Source: an uncultured Clostridia bacterium (lineage in GTDB: Bacteria; Bacillota; Clostridia; Oscillospirales; Ruminococcaceae). From it: a stretch of DNA of 64,000 bases. The position numbers and the translations under genes were made by a program. Below the pieces are notes generated by a model. The model saw only the letters and a list, made by a program, of their open reading frames with translations. It searched no databases and was not told where the DNA came from. Positions 8,761 through 16,947 of the stretch are shown here, in pieces (position 1 is the first letter of the stretch; every line of letters starts with the position of its first letter). The stretch lies in the NCBI GenBank assembly GCA_945910815.1, contig CAMDZD010000009.1:1-64000 (forward strand), given 5' to 3'.

Positions 8761-9903
8761 GTTCAAGCTTGCATTGAAATCCCTGTCTGCTGTATATCCG
8801 CATTCGGAACAAGTATAAATCCTGTCTGATAATTTCAAATCGGACTTAATACAGCCACAATTATGGCAGGTCTTACTTGACGGATAAAATCTATCAACAA
8901 ATCGGAGTTCAATACCATATTCTCTGCATTTTGCAGTTATTTTTGTTCTGAACTCAAAAAATTTCTGCTGGACAATTGCCTTTGAAAGATGTCTGTTCTT
9001 CATCATTCCGCTGATATTCAAATCTTCAATAGTAATCCACTTTGGCTTGGTTTTCACCAGTTCAGAAATCACTTTATTGATATAATCAGTCCTGATACAG
9101 TCAAGTCTATGATGAAGTTTTTGTACTTTCAGCGTTTGTTTCTGGATATTCTGTCGAATAGCTTTTCCTTTCATATTATTTGATAATTTTTTCAAGCTTT
9201 CGTATTTCCTCGAAAGTTTTCTCTGCTGTCGTTTCAGACTTTTTTCAAGTTTCCTTACACAGACAGTCTTATTTATATTTTTATAGTTTTTCCCATGTGA
9301 ACAGACTGCAAAATCTTTCACACCCAAATCAATTCCGATTCCGAAATCATTTAAAACAGGTTTTTCTCTTTCCGGCTCTTCTACCAGAACAGAAACATAA
9401 TACTTTCCTGCTTTCATGGAAACAGAACCGCTTTTTATGATATACGTTTCTGAATTTGTTGGAATATAGCCTTTTTCTTTCAGCCTTACCCAATCCAGAG
9501 TTGGTATTTTTATTCTGTGACGTTCACAGGAAATTATTTGTTTTGTGCCATTTTTCACAAAATACATCTTCATATCAGAATTTGATTTTTTCTTCCAGTT
9601 CGGAAAACCTGTTCTGTGCTGAAAAAAATTTCTGAATGCTCTTTCAGCGTTCATGATGCTTTGTTTAACAGATTTACTGCTGACTTCCTTAATCCATAAA
9701 AATTCAGGATTCTGTGGAAGATATTCATTATTCAGCCATTTTGAAAAGTCATATCCTGAAACAAATTTTTCTTCTTTTTCACAGATTTTTTTATTATGTG
9801 CAAGATAAAAATTATAGATAAATCTGCATACACCAATTGTTCTGTGAATGATTTGCTTTTGTTCAGGTGTCGGAAAAATTTCTGTTTTATAGCTTTTTAG
9901 CAT
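8728..9903 (-). CDS. tnpB: IS605-family RNA-guided nuclease/transposase accessory protein TnpB (OrfB)
   Basis: 391 aa, full length for the family. RuvC-like motifs are present: GIDLGVKD (Asp192), TIEDLN (Glu293) and ADRDFNAS (Asp373/375). The zinc finger is CHNCG (Cys346, Cys349) and CSECG (Cys365, Cys368). The N-terminal helix-turn-helix/WED-like part begins LKSYKTEIFPTPEQ. TnpB is a small RNA-guided DNA endonuclease that helps IS605 elements persist at donor sites. All catalytic residues I can check are intact, so the protein should be active if expressed with its guide RNA. Confidence 0.93.
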   Translation of the reverse strand: MLKSYKTEIFPTPEQKQIIHRTIGVCRFIYNFYLAHNKKICEKEEKFVSGYDFSKWLNNEYLPQNPEFLWIKEVSSKSVKQSIMNAERAFRNFFQHRTGFPNWKKKSNSDMKMYFVKNGTKQIISCERHRIKIPTLDWVRLKEKGYIPTNSETYIIKSGSVSMKAGKYYVSVLVEEPEREKPVLNDFGIGIDLGVKDFAVCSHGKNYKNINKTVCVRKLEKSLKRQQRKLSRKYESLKKLSNNMKGKAIRQNIQKQTLKVQKLHHRLDCIRTDYINKVISELVKTKPKWITIEDLNISGMMKNRHLSKAIVQQKFFEFRTKITAKCREYGIELRFVDRFYPSSKTCHNCGCIKSDLKLSDRIYTCSECGYTADRDFNASLNLRDCPTYQIA

Positions 9904-9993
9904 TTAATCACCTCATGAACATATTTTAACAATTTTCTGCACATTTGTCTATGTTTTTGGTCTCCGTTTAGTAACTCACTTCCTTATGGGTAT

Positions 9994-10022
9994 ATTATAC
10001 CATATTTGAGTATATTTGTAAA
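9994..10022 (-). promoter_or_regulatory. Promoter of tnpB within the left end of the insertion
   Basis: On the minus strand TTTACA (10017-10022), 17-base spacer, TATAAT (9994-9999), about 90 bases upstream of the tnpB start. The -10 lies inside the left-end hairpin. Confidence 0.6.
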
Positions 10023-10045
10023 TATATTTGCTACTTATTTTGTGA

Positions 10046-10093
10046 CTCCTGTTTCTTTAATATCTATTATAGCATAAATCTGAAATAATTCAA
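10046..10093 (-). promoter_or_regulatory. Orphaned promoter and ribosome site of the 573-aa gene
   Basis: On the minus strand TTGAAT (10088-10093), 16-base spacer, TATAAT (10066-10071), then AGGAG (10046-10050) with no start codon at proper distance; the inserted element begins here. Removing the insertion would put AGGAG about 7 bases before the ATG at 8549. Confidence 0.6.
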
Positions 10094-10122
10094 TACAAAA
10101 TCGAATAAAAAAAATAATGCCG

Positions 10123-10166
10123 TTTCGTACCCGATTTATTCAGAAGATATGTTATTATATAATAAA
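10123..10166 (+). promoter_or_regulatory. Putative promoter for the HTH/integrase genes with TTTCGTACCCG box
   Basis: TTTCGTACCCG (10123-10133), then 24 bases, then TATAATAAA (10158-10166). Identical box and extended -10 to those at 5100 and 5130, but the spacing is 5 bases longer. The rest of the 9904-10306 gap holds the tnpB left end and a leader with an imperfect hairpin around 10185-10220. Confidence 0.5.
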
Positions 10167-10306
10167 CGGTCAGAAGCTCTTTTTGAAAGTATCATAACAA
10201 AAAGTGAGAAACTTTCAGCCTTCAATTATATATTATAATTACGAAAGGGGTTTCCATAATCAACATAAACAGCAGTATCAACTAATAAATACGAGGAGGA
10301 ATTATT

Positions 10307-10543
10307 ATGGTAACAAAAAGCAAAAAGAAGCGTATACCGCTTCAAAAGGTAATCTGGTGTAAGATTCGCTACTGGCAGAATCTTAATGACATCAGTGATG
10401 AAGAACTTGCTGATTATCTCGGTTGCAGTGAAAGAACATTACGCAACTATGATAATAATCCAAGTAACGTCACTTTAAAGACAATTGATACGTTTTTGTT
10501 TGTCACAGATATGACACTTTCAGATTTTCTGTCAGTGGCATAA
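10307..10543 (+). CDS. Small helix-turn-helix protein (excisionase/regulator-like)
   Basis: 78-aa basic protein starting MVTKSKKKRI. A helix-turn-helix of XRE-like type is visible around residues 30-55 (SDEELADYLGCSERTLRNYD). An excellent GAGGAGG site precedes the ATG. It sits 55 bases before the integrase, the usual place of an excisionase or an integrase regulator. No catalytic motif. Whether it acts as repressor or directionality factor cannot be decided from sequence. Confidence 0.7.
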   Translation: MVTKSKKKRIPLQKVIWCKIRYWQNLNDISDEELADYLGCSERTLRNYDNNPSNVTLKTIDTFLFVTDMTLSDFLSVA

Positions 10544-10552
10544 CTCAAAACG

Positions 10553-10575
10553 GGACAGGCTTTAAAGTCTGTCCC
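10553..10575 (+). terminator. Intergenic stem-loop between HTH gene and integrase
   Basis: GGGACAG and CTGTCCC arms flank a short loop between the two genes. There is no T-run, so this is more likely a processing or attenuation hairpin than a full terminator. Confidence 0.4.
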
Positions 10576-10598
10576 ATTCTATAACAAGGAGGAAATTT

Positions 10599-11636
10599 AT
10601 GAAGAAAAATTTTAAAATTACTCAGACCGACAGCGGCAGTTACATAACATGGGTATCGGAGGGCTGTGGTAAACATCGCAAAAAGGCAAAGATTACGGGA
10701 AGTACTCCGGAAGAAGTAATCGTTAAGGCTACAAAGTGGCTCAAGCATATCGAAGAAGAAAATTTACCGTATACCGTCCGTGAAGCTATGCTCCAGTTCA
10801 TCGACAGCAGAAGTAAGGTACTTGAACCGACTACGCTTTGCAACTACAGGGAGCTTGTAAGAAATAAGCTCAGATATATCATGGATATCAGGATTGATAA
10901 ACTTACAGCAAAAGATATTCAGATAGCAATAAATATGGACGCACAAAGACTCAGCCACAAATCAATTAAAAACGCTTATGGTTTTCTGAAAGCCGTTCTG
11001 AAAGCAAATGACATCGATATAAAGCTTGGCAGTATCAGACTGCCGAAAAAGGAAATCAGGGAACGCAGACTTCTTACCGCAAATGAAGTATATGCGATTG
11101 TAAAGGGAACAAACAGTGAACTTCCCGTACTTCTTGCAATGTGGCTTTCGCTCCGTATCGGTGAAGTTGCAGGTTTACAGTTCCGTGATATAGATACCGA
11201 GAAAAAACGCTTGTATATCAGACGTGAGATAGTAAAAGTAGACAACGGCTGGGCAGAAGTCGACCATTGCAAAACAGAAAAGAGTGTCCGAAGTGTTAAT
11301 CTTCCCGAATATATCTATCAGCTTATACAGTCTGTTCCTCACGAAAATGAAACTGACCGCATTATTAATTTTACTCCCGATACCATACGCAAACGCTTTA
11401 AAAGATTATTACGAGCCAACGGAATAGAAGATATACATTTTCACGATTGCCGACACATTTTCGCAAGTACAGCAGCTATGCTTAATGTACCGGAGAAATA
11501 CGCAATGGAAATGGGGGGCTGGAGTACCCCCGATGTTTATAAAAATGTATATCAGGAAACATTTGACAGTGAACGAACTAAAGCGGATAATGTAATTGAT
11601 GCTTATTTCAATGGTATTATCGGCAATGATGAGTAA
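10599..11636 (+). CDS. int: Tyrosine recombinase/integrase of the mobile element
   Basis: 345-aa phage-type integrase. The N-terminal SAM-like/core-binding domain (about 50-150) is followed by the catalytic domain with SLRIGEVAG (Arg about 186), HDCRH (His-x-x-Arg about 280-284), a GGWS motif and the VYKNVYQ tyrosine region (about 313-320). ATG follows AAGGAGGAAATTT. It is adjacent to tRNA-Pro, the inferred attachment site, with three AGTTGGCA repeats between. Catalyses integration and excision of the element. Confidence 0.92.
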   Translation: MKKNFKITQTDSGSYITWVSEGCGKHRKKAKITGSTPEEVIVKATKWLKHIEEENLPYTVREAMLQFIDSRSKVLEPTTLCNYRELVRNKLRYIMDIRIDKLTAKDIQIAINMDAQRLSHKSIKNAYGFLKAVLKANDIDIKLGSIRLPKKEIRERRLLTANEVYAIVKGTNSELPVLLAMWLSLRIGEVAGLQFRDIDTEKKRLYIRREIVKVDNGWAEVDHCKTEKSVRSVNLPEYIYQLIQSVPHENETDRIINFTPDTIRKRFKRLLRANGIEDIHFHDCRHIFASTAAMLNVPEKYAMEMGGWSTPDVYKNVYQETFDSERTKADNVIDAYFNGIIGNDE

Positions 11637-11645
11637 AAACACAAT

Positions 11646-11677
11646 AGGGAGTCGGCAACGGCTCCTTATTTTTTTAT
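11646..11677 (+). terminator. Terminator after the integrase gene
   Basis: GGGAGTC...GGCTCC stem with loop GGCAAC, followed by TTATTTTTTTA, 10 bases after the integrase stop. Confidence 0.75.
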
Positions 11678-11684
11678 AATTCCG

Positions 11685-11725
11685 AGTTGGCATTCTGAGT
11701 TGGCACTTTTACAAAAAAGTTGGCA
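11685..11725. repeat. Three direct AGTTGGCA repeats near the attachment site
   Basis: AGTTGGCA at 11685-11692, 11698-11705 and 11718-11725 (starts 13 and 20 apart), between int and the tRNA 3' end. They have the placement of integrase arm-type or excisionase binding sites. Function is inferred. Confidence 0.55.
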
Positions 11726-11774
11726 TTTTCGGGAAATCTTTTTCCGTATACAGAAAAAGCAAAGTAAAGAAAAA

Positions 11775-11807
11775 GGCTTGAATACGTCATTTATACGCAT
11801 TCAAGCC
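11775..11807 (-). terminator. Terminator of tRNA-Pro
   Basis: GGCTTGAAT and ATTCAAGCC arms (11775-11783 and 11799-11807). On the minus strand the hairpin is followed by TTTTTCTTT, about 10 bases beyond the tRNA CCA end. Confidence 0.7.
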
Positions 11808-11816
11808 GATTGAATA

Positions 11817-11893
11817 TGGTCGAGGCGACAGGATTCGAACCTGCGGCCTCTGCGTCCCGAACGCAGCACTCTACCAAGCTGAGCCACGCCTCG
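11817..11893 (-). tRNA. tRNA-Pro (anticodon CGG), likely integration site
   Basis: 77-nt cloverleaf with encoded CCA. Acceptor arms CGAGGCG/CGCCTCG pair perfectly, the anticodon stem CTGCG/CGCAG encloses TTCGGGA (anticodon CGG), and the T arm contains GGTTCGAATCC. Its 3' end faces the integrase. Confidence 0.95.
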
Positions 11894-11956
11894 CCAACAA
11901 CTAATATTATATCACAAAAAAAGCAGAATGTCAATAGATAAAATAAAAATAAAATT

Positions 11957-12349
11957 TTATACTTTACCTGATTTTTTATTAACTGATGTTATAATCAGAT
12001 GTTTCAGCCTGTCGCACGTTGCCTGTGGGAACTCCGTTATAAATTTTATAGTATGTTCCTGAGCCTGTTCATTTCCGAGTTTAAGAAACTGTCTGAAAAA
12101 AATATATATTTCATTATAATTTTTCATAAGCTCATCAACGACTTTTATTCCCTCATCGGTAAATTCAACGCTGTTGCAGTAATTTTTATATACAAGTCCG
12201 CAGTCCGCAAGACAGCGGAGCGTCTTGCTGACGCTCGGACGTGAAACATTGAGATAATTTGCAATCGTAACACAGCGGACTTTTTCACCGGATTTTTTCA
12301 GCTGATAAACAGCTATAATATATTTAATCTGACCATTGCAGAGCTTCAA
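11957..12349 (-). CDS. DtxR/MntR-like metal-responsive transcriptional regulator
   Basis: 130-aa winged-helix protein. The N-terminal domain reads VRCVTIANYLNVSRPSVSK and then a GLVYK wing, the DtxR/MntR pattern (IA..L.VS.PSV). The C-terminal half holds EHTIKF, where the family has metal ligands, but there is no SH3-like extension, so it is MntR-like in size. The start is TTG (12349) with AGGGG about 9 bases upstream. It probably controls iron or manganese genes. It is the last gene of the minus-strand series, downstream of pgsA. Confidence 0.7.
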   Translation of the reverse strand: MKLCNGQIKYIIAVYQLKKSGEKVRCVTIANYLNVSRPSVSKTLRCLADCGLVYKNYCNSVEFTDEGIKVVDELMKNYNEIYIFFRQFLKLGNEQAQEHTIKFITEFPQATCDRLKHLIITSVNKKSGKV

Positions 12350-12362
12350 AAAATATCACCCC

Positions 12363-12953
12363 TTATTTGTCGGAATCTATAAGATTCCAGTAAGCCTTGA
12401 GATATATTATACCGGAAATTACTGTGAGAACTGTTGAAATCCATATCATTGATGAAATAAAAATTCCCGATACGCTGTAAAAAGTATCATTCAGATTCAG
12501 ACCGAATCCGCCGAAGTCATAGACAAAAACAAGCCACGCATTTATCCCTATAATTGTAACCATTGTGAAAGCCGTTTTCAGTTTTCCCCATATTCCCGCA
12601 GCAACAACTACTCCGCTGTTTGCAGCAAGAAGCCTTAAACCGGATACCATAAATTCCCTTGCTGTTATTATTATAAACGGTATCGCACTCATTCCGACTT
12701 CGTCAATATCAATAAATACAGCAAGTGCTGCCATTACAAGTACTTTATCGGCAAGAGGGTCAAGGAATTTGCCGAAATTGGTTATAAGATTATTTTTTCT
12801 TGCAATATGCCCGTCAAGAGCATCTGTTATTGAAGCTGCTGAAAATATTACAAGTGAAATCAGAAAATGACAAGGCACATCAATATACATAAACAATAAG
12901 AAAAACGGTACAAGGATAACTCTTATTAACGTAAGCTTATTTGCAGGATTCAT
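12363..12953 (-). CDS. pgsA: CDP-diacylglycerol-glycerol-3-phosphate 3-phosphatidyltransferase
   Basis: 196-aa integral membrane enzyme making phosphatidylglycerol phosphate, the committed step to phosphatidylglycerol and cardiolipin. The CDP-alcohol phosphotransferase signature is complete: DALDGHIAR, then GKFLDPLADK with both later Asp residues. Several membrane helices are visible. Its ATG shares a base with the rimO stop (TGATG), indicating translational coupling. Confidence 0.93.
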   Translation of the reverse strand: MNPANKLTLIRVILVPFFLLFMYIDVPCHFLISLVIFSAASITDALDGHIARKNNLITNFGKFLDPLADKVLVMAALAVFIDIDEVGMSAIPFIIITAREFMVSGLRLLAANSGVVVAAGIWGKLKTAFTMVTIIGINAWLVFVYDFGGFGLNLNDTFYSVSGIFISSMIWISTVLTVISGIIYLKAYWNLIDSDK

Positions 12954-14281
12954 CAGAATATCACCTCTCCAATCAGGTCATAATCAAGTGTATCAACAAT
13001 TTTTACTTTGACATAATTGCCTATATTCAGACGCTTTTCGGACGTAAAGAATATTTTTCCGTCAATATCAGGTGCATCAGCTCTTGAACGTCCGAAATAA
13101 CATTCACCGTACTGGTCAAAGCCTTCGACAACAACTTCAAGTTCCTTATCCATAAAAGACTTGTTTTTCTGCGAGCTTATAAGCATTTGCTGATTCATAA
13201 TCATTTCGGCTCTGTGGAATTTTACATCATCATCAAGCTGACCTTCAAATTCCGCAGCTTTAGTGCCTTCCTCCTGAGAATACGGGAAACAGCCAAGACG
13301 GTCAAACTGCATTTCCTGTACAAATTCAGAAAGTTCAGTGAACTGTTCTTCAGTTTCACCGGGAAATCCTGTTATAAGTGTCGTGCGGAGTATAATATCA
13401 GGAATTTTTCTTCTTATTTTTTCAATAAGGCTTTTCAGTTCCTTATAGCTTCCATATCGGTTCATTTTTCTGAGAATTTCCTCATTGCAGTGCTGTATGG
13501 GAATATCAAGATAGTTTACAATTTTCTCCTCCTCTGCCATAGCATCAAGAAGTTCATCTGTTATGCGTTCGGGGTAGCAGTAAAGCACCCTTATCCATTT
13601 TAAGCCGTCTATTCTTGCAAGACTGCGGAGAAGTTCGGGGAGCATTGACTTTCCGTACAAATCCTCGCCATAGCGTGTTGTATCCTGTGCAATAACGACT
13701 ATTTCCGTAACTCCGTTATCAGCAAGCCAGTGAGCCTCATCGAGAACATCTTCAATAGGAACACTGCGGAATTTTCCTCTTATCTGCGGAATTGCACAAT
13801 AAGTACAACAGTTACTGCAACCCTCTGCAATTTTAAGATACGCAAAAAACGGAAGTGTCGATATAATACGCTCGCCTGTTAATTCAGCATCAAGCTTAGG
13901 AGCAAAGTGAACTATTCTCTCATCACCAAGAACTTCATCAAGAATATCAACAATATCCTTGTTATCGCCTATACCTATTACAGCATCGGCTTCGGGGAAA
14001 AGTTCAGCAGTTTCCTCTTTATAGCGTTCAGCAAGACAGCCTGTAACTATAATCTTTTTCAGCGTGCCGTCATTTTTAAGCTTTCCGAGTTCTATAATAG
14101 TTTCAATAGCCTCCTCCTTTGCAGACTGTATGAATCCGCATGTATTTACTACTGCAACATCAGCAAGCCCCGGTTCGGTAACAAGCTGATATCCTCTCTG
14201 ACGGAGTTTATATAACATTCTTTCAGAATCCACAAGATTTTTTGAGCAACCAAGTGAAACTAATCCAACTTTTACGGGCAT
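12953..14281 (-). CDS. rimO: Ribosomal protein S12 methylthiotransferase
   Basis: 442-aa radical-SAM enzyme that methylthiolates an Asp of ribosomal protein S12. The N-terminal UPF0004 domain starts VGLVSLGCSKNLVDSE, the radical SAM motif is CSNCCTYC (CxxxCxxC, about residue 157), and the C-terminal TRAM domain begins around 380. KNLVDSE and the spacing favour RimO over MiaB. It lies 2 bases after recX. Confidence 0.95.
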   Translation of the reverse strand: MPVKVGLVSLGCSKNLVDSERMLYKLRQRGYQLVTEPGLADVAVVNTCGFIQSAKEEAIETIIELGKLKNDGTLKKIIVTGCLAERYKEETAELFPEADAVIGIGDNKDIVDILDEVLGDERIVHFAPKLDAELTGERIISTLPFFAYLKIAEGCSNCCTYCAIPQIRGKFRSVPIEDVLDEAHWLADNGVTEIVVIAQDTTRYGEDLYGKSMLPELLRSLARIDGLKWIRVLYCYPERITDELLDAMAEEEKIVNYLDIPIQHCNEEILRKMNRYGSYKELKSLIEKIRRKIPDIILRTTLITGFPGETEEQFTELSEFVQEMQFDRLGCFPYSQEEGTKAAEFEGQLDDDVKFHRAEMIMNQQMLISSQKNKSFMDKELEVVVEGFDQYGECYFGRSRADAPDIDGKIFFTSEKRLNIGNYVKVKIVDTLDYDLIGEVIF

Positions 14282-14283
14282 TT

Positions 14284-14919
14284 TTAAAAATCCTTTCTGT
14301 TTTCAAAATAATTGTCAATAGATTTGTTAATATCGTCAAAGCTGTATCCTAAACGGACAAGCGAATTTTTTACTTTTTCAGTATTTTTTCTGTCATCAGG
14401 GTCAGCGAGGTAACGGGAATACTTTTTTTCAAGAAGTTCAGAAATATTTTCCTCTGCATAGCCGGAATAGGGTTCAAGAGCCGTTTCAGCAACTTCGCCC
14501 ATAATTCCCTTGTTATACATTTCACGCCTTGCACGGTTTATTCCGAATTTCTTTATTTCAACGTATTTTCTTGCAAGATTTTCGGCATAGCGTCTGTCGT
14601 TAATCATACCGCCCTTTACAAGTTTATCCATAACTTCAAAGCATAAATCTTCATTTTTGTATATTCCAAGGAGCTTTTTAAAAAGCTCCCTGTAAGAATA
14701 ATCACGGTAATCAAGAAGATACAATGAATACTGATATGCTTTTCTTCTGTTTGATGAGTATATAATCTCCTCAAGCTGTTCATCATCAAATTCAGAGCCT
14801 ATATTTATATGAAAATCATGAATAATATCTATATGAAGATATATTTTTCTCTCATCATCAACAGTTACCTCATATGAAGAACCCTTGTATTTTTTTATAG
14901 ATGTGATTTTCATAATCAT
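14284..14919 (-). CDS. recX: Regulatory protein RecX
   Basis: 211-aa modulator of RecA filaments. Three-helix repeats are recognisable ([40 protein letters not shown]). The ATG overlaps the recA stop (ATGA), the usual recA-recX arrangement. Acts in the cytoplasm on RecA-DNA filaments. Confidence 0.88.
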   Translation of the reverse strand: MIMKITSIKKYKGSSYEVTVDDERKIYLHIDIIHDFHINIGSEFDDEQLEEIIYSSNRRKAYQYSLYLLDYRDYSYRELFKKLLGIYKNEDLCFEVMDKLVKGGMINDRRYAENLARKYVEIKKFGINRARREMYNKGIMGEVAETALEPYSGYAEENISELLEKKYSRYLADPDDRKNTEKVKNSLVRLGYSFDDINKSIDNYFENRKDF

Positions 14920-16082
14920 TCAGTAGGATTAAATTCCTCAAAATCTTCTTCAGCATCAACCATAACATCATCTGTATTGTCAGTTTTTGATGCCTCACTG
15001 ACAGCCTGTTCAAGTCTGCTTTCCTTTTTATCCTTTTTAACAGCAGAAAGAAGTTCATCTTTTTTCTGGAGAATCTGTTCTTCTACTTCCTTCATAAGTT
15101 CGGGGTCATTGTGGAGGATTTCCTTGATTTTATCACGTCCCTGACCGAGTTTCTGACCGTTATAGCTGAACCATGAACCGCTTTTCTTTATTATATCCAA
15201 ATCTACGGCAAGGTCAAGGACTTCTCCGTCTCTTGAAATTCCCTTTCCGTACATAACATCAAATTCACACTCCTTGAAAGGAGGTGCAACCTTGTTTTTA
15301 ACTACCTTGCACTTGGTTCTGTTTCCGATTATTTCAGTACCGTTTTTAATAGCTTCGCCACGTCTTACTTCAATACGCACTGACGCATAGAATTTCAATG
15401 CACGTCCGCCCGGAGTAGTTTCGGGATTTCCGTACATAACACCGATTTTTTCACGAATCTGATTTATAAATATTGCTACACAGTTTGATTTTGATATAGC
15501 GGCAGTAAGCTTTCTCATAGCCTGTGACATAAGACGGGCAAGCTGTCCGACATGATTATCACCCATTTCACCATCGATTTCAGCACGGGTTGTCATAGCT
15601 GCAACAGAGTCAAGAACTATAACGTCAATCGCTCCCGAACGCACAAGAGCTTCCGCAATTTCAAGAGCCTGTTCACCGCTGTCGGGCTGTGATACTATAA
15701 GATTATCGGTATCAACTCCGAGTGCAGCGGCATAATTCGGGTCAAGAGCATGTTCAACGTCTATGAAAGCAACTTCTCCGCCCATTTTCTGAGCCTCTGC
15801 AATAATATGAAGTGAAACCGTAGTTTTTCCCGAACTTTCAGGGCCATATATTTCTACAATACGTCCTCTCGGAACTCCTCCTATACCAAGTGCAAGGTCG
15901 AGAGTCATTGAACCTGTCGGAATTGCATCAACATTAAGAGCCTTATTCTGACCAAGACGCATTACTGCTCCTGCACCGTATTTTTTCTCAATCTGAGCCA
16001 TTGCAGATTTAAGAGCCTCTTTTTTGTTGTCATCAGCAACTTTTACTACTGCTTTTTTTGTTATAAGTTCCTTTTTAGCCAT
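14916..16082 (-). CDS. recA: Recombinase A
   Basis: 388-aa recombination and SOS protein. Walker A is GPESSGKTT, Walker B region [10 protein letters not shown], and the DNA-binding loop 2 area is [23 protein letters not shown] place the start at the ATG of [10 protein letters not shown] (16082), which has TCCTCCT (AGGAGGA) 9 bases upstream; a longer frame to 16115 has no such site. The start overlaps the prmC 3' end by 8 bases. The C-terminal tail is long and acidic as usual. Confidence 0.97.
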   Translation of the reverse strand: MAKKELITKKAVVKVADDNKKEALKSAMAQIEKKYGAGAVMRLGQNKALNVDAIPTGSMTLDLALGIGGVPRGRIVEIYGPESSGKTTVSLHIIAEAQKMGGEVAFIDVEHALDPNYAAALGVDTDNLIVSQPDSGEQALEIAEALVRSGAIDVIVLDSVAAMTTRAEIDGEMGDNHVGQLARLMSQAMRKLTAAISKSNCVAIFINQIREKIGVMYGNPETTPGGRALKFYASVRIEVRRGEAIKNGTEIIGNRTKCKVVKNKVAPPFKECEFDVMYGKGISRDGEVLDLAVDLDIIKKSGSWFSYNGQKLGQGRDKIKEILHNDPELMKEVEEQILQKKDELLSAVKKDKKESRLEQAVSEASKTDNTDDVMVDAEEDFEEFNPTE

Positions 16083-16947
16083 TTGATAAATCCTCCTGTC
16101 TGACTCCGGATACAACTCTTATTATTCCGGCAGTATCCTTAATAAATTCTATTTTTCCAAAATTATTTGATTTCAGTATATCTGATACGCTGTCATGCTG
16201 GTTCATACCGATTTCATATACAATCATTCCGCCCGATTTCAGTATTTTTTTCCATATCGGAGTAATTTTCTGATAAAAATACAAACCGTCCTTACCTGCA
16301 TACAGTGCAGTTACAGGTTCAAAACGCACTTCCGGCTGAAGTTCACGCATATCCTGTTCGGTAAGATACGGCGGATTGGATACTATTATATCAAAATCCG
16401 CAAAATTACTTGTATACTTATCTTCAAGCACATCTGCATTTATTATTTTTATATCAGCCTGATTAAGCTTTTTATTATATTCAAGATATTCAAGTGCAGT
16501 CTTTGAATTTTCAACAGCATACACTTCAGCATCGGGAATTTCCTTTTTAAGAGTAATCGCTATACACCCTGTACCACTGCAAAGGTCAATTATTTTCGGG
16601 GACTTAATATTATTTATACGACATACTTCAAGCACATAGTCAATAAGGGTTTCGGTATCCTGACGGGGTATCAGTACACCCTCACCAACCTTGAACGGAT
16701 AACCATAAAATTCCCATTCGCCGAGAATATACTGTATAGGAAAGCCCTTTTTACGCTTTTCCGTCATATTCTGTATATCTTCAAGAATATTTTCGGGAAC
16801 TGCCGAATCTTTATTCATAAGTATTCGTGGAAGTTCGGAACCAAAAGCTTTTTCAAGAATCAGCTTTGCTTCAAAAGCGTATGTATCAATATCCATAAGC
16901 CTCAGCATTGATTTCAGATTTGTATAAAGCTCTCCGATTGTTACCAT
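16075..16947 (-). CDS. prmC: Peptide chain release factor N5-glutamine methyltransferase
   Basis: 290-aa SAM-dependent enzyme that methylates the GGQ glutamine of release factors. The glycine-rich SAM site is [11 protein letters not shown] and the catalytic NPPY motif is [11 protein letters not shown]. The N-terminal helical domain (1-90) matches HemK/PrmC. Overlaps yqhQ-like by 7 and recA by 8 bases, so it is part of a tight operon. Confidence 0.93.
   Translation of the reverse strand: MVTIGELYTNLKSMLRLMDIDTYAFEAKLILEKAFGSELPRILMNKDSAVPENILEDIQNMTEKRKKGFPIQYILGEWEFYGYPFKVGEGVLIPRQDTETLIDYVLEVCRINNIKSPKIIDLCSGTGCIAITLKKEIPDAEVYAVENSKTALEYLEYNKKLNQADIKIINADVLEDKYTSNFADFDIIVSNPPYLTEQDMRELQPEVRFEPVTALYAGKDGLYFYQKITPIWKKILKSGGMIVYEIGMNQHDSVSDILKSNNFGKIEFIKDTAGIIRVVSGVRQEDLSNG

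Larger units (their letters stand above)
8550..10041 (-). mobile_element. TnpB-only IS200/IS605-type insertion
   Basis: About 1.49 kb, containing tnpB but no Y1 transposase (tnpA), so mobility would depend on a TnpA elsewhere. Imperfect subterminal hairpins occur at both ends: 8573-8604 at the right end (CTCAA...TATTGAG arms) and about 9984-10009 at the left end (TATGGGTATA/TATACCATA), sharing the ATATGG/CTCAA sequence theme. Exact ends are inferred: the left end next to GTCAC after an AGGAG, the right end just before the ATG of the 573-aa gene. No target duplication is expected for this family. Confidence 0.65.
1..11816. mobile_element. Integrated mobile element (right-hand part), inserted at tRNA-Pro
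   Basis: Tyrosine integrase, small HTH protein, SF3 helicase, HerA-type ATPase and unrecognised cargo lie immediately 3' of tRNA-Pro(CGG), with the integrase nearest the tRNA. This is the classic layout of an element that integrated into a tRNA 3' end. Downstream of the tRNA the genes are ordinary chromosome. The left boundary is not visible: I did not find a second copy of the tRNA-Pro 3' end between 1 and 11816, so the element probably starts before the window. No relaxase or complete transfer set is seen here, so whether it is an ICE, a phage satellite or another island is open. Confidence 0.65.

Noticed and set aside
8550..10300. A tnpA (Y1 transposase) partner for tnpB
   Set aside because: No frame near tnpB carries the HUH and Tyr motifs of TnpA; the element appears to be TnpB-only.
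1..11816. Second copy of the tRNA-Pro 3' end (left attachment site) inside the window
   Set aside because: By eye I found no repeat of the tRNA 3' sequence to the left of 11817, so the left end is taken to lie outside the window.
12565..12870. Long open frame antisense to pgsA
   Set aside because: No ribosome site, and the opposite strand encodes a clear CDP-alcohol phosphotransferase with full motifs.
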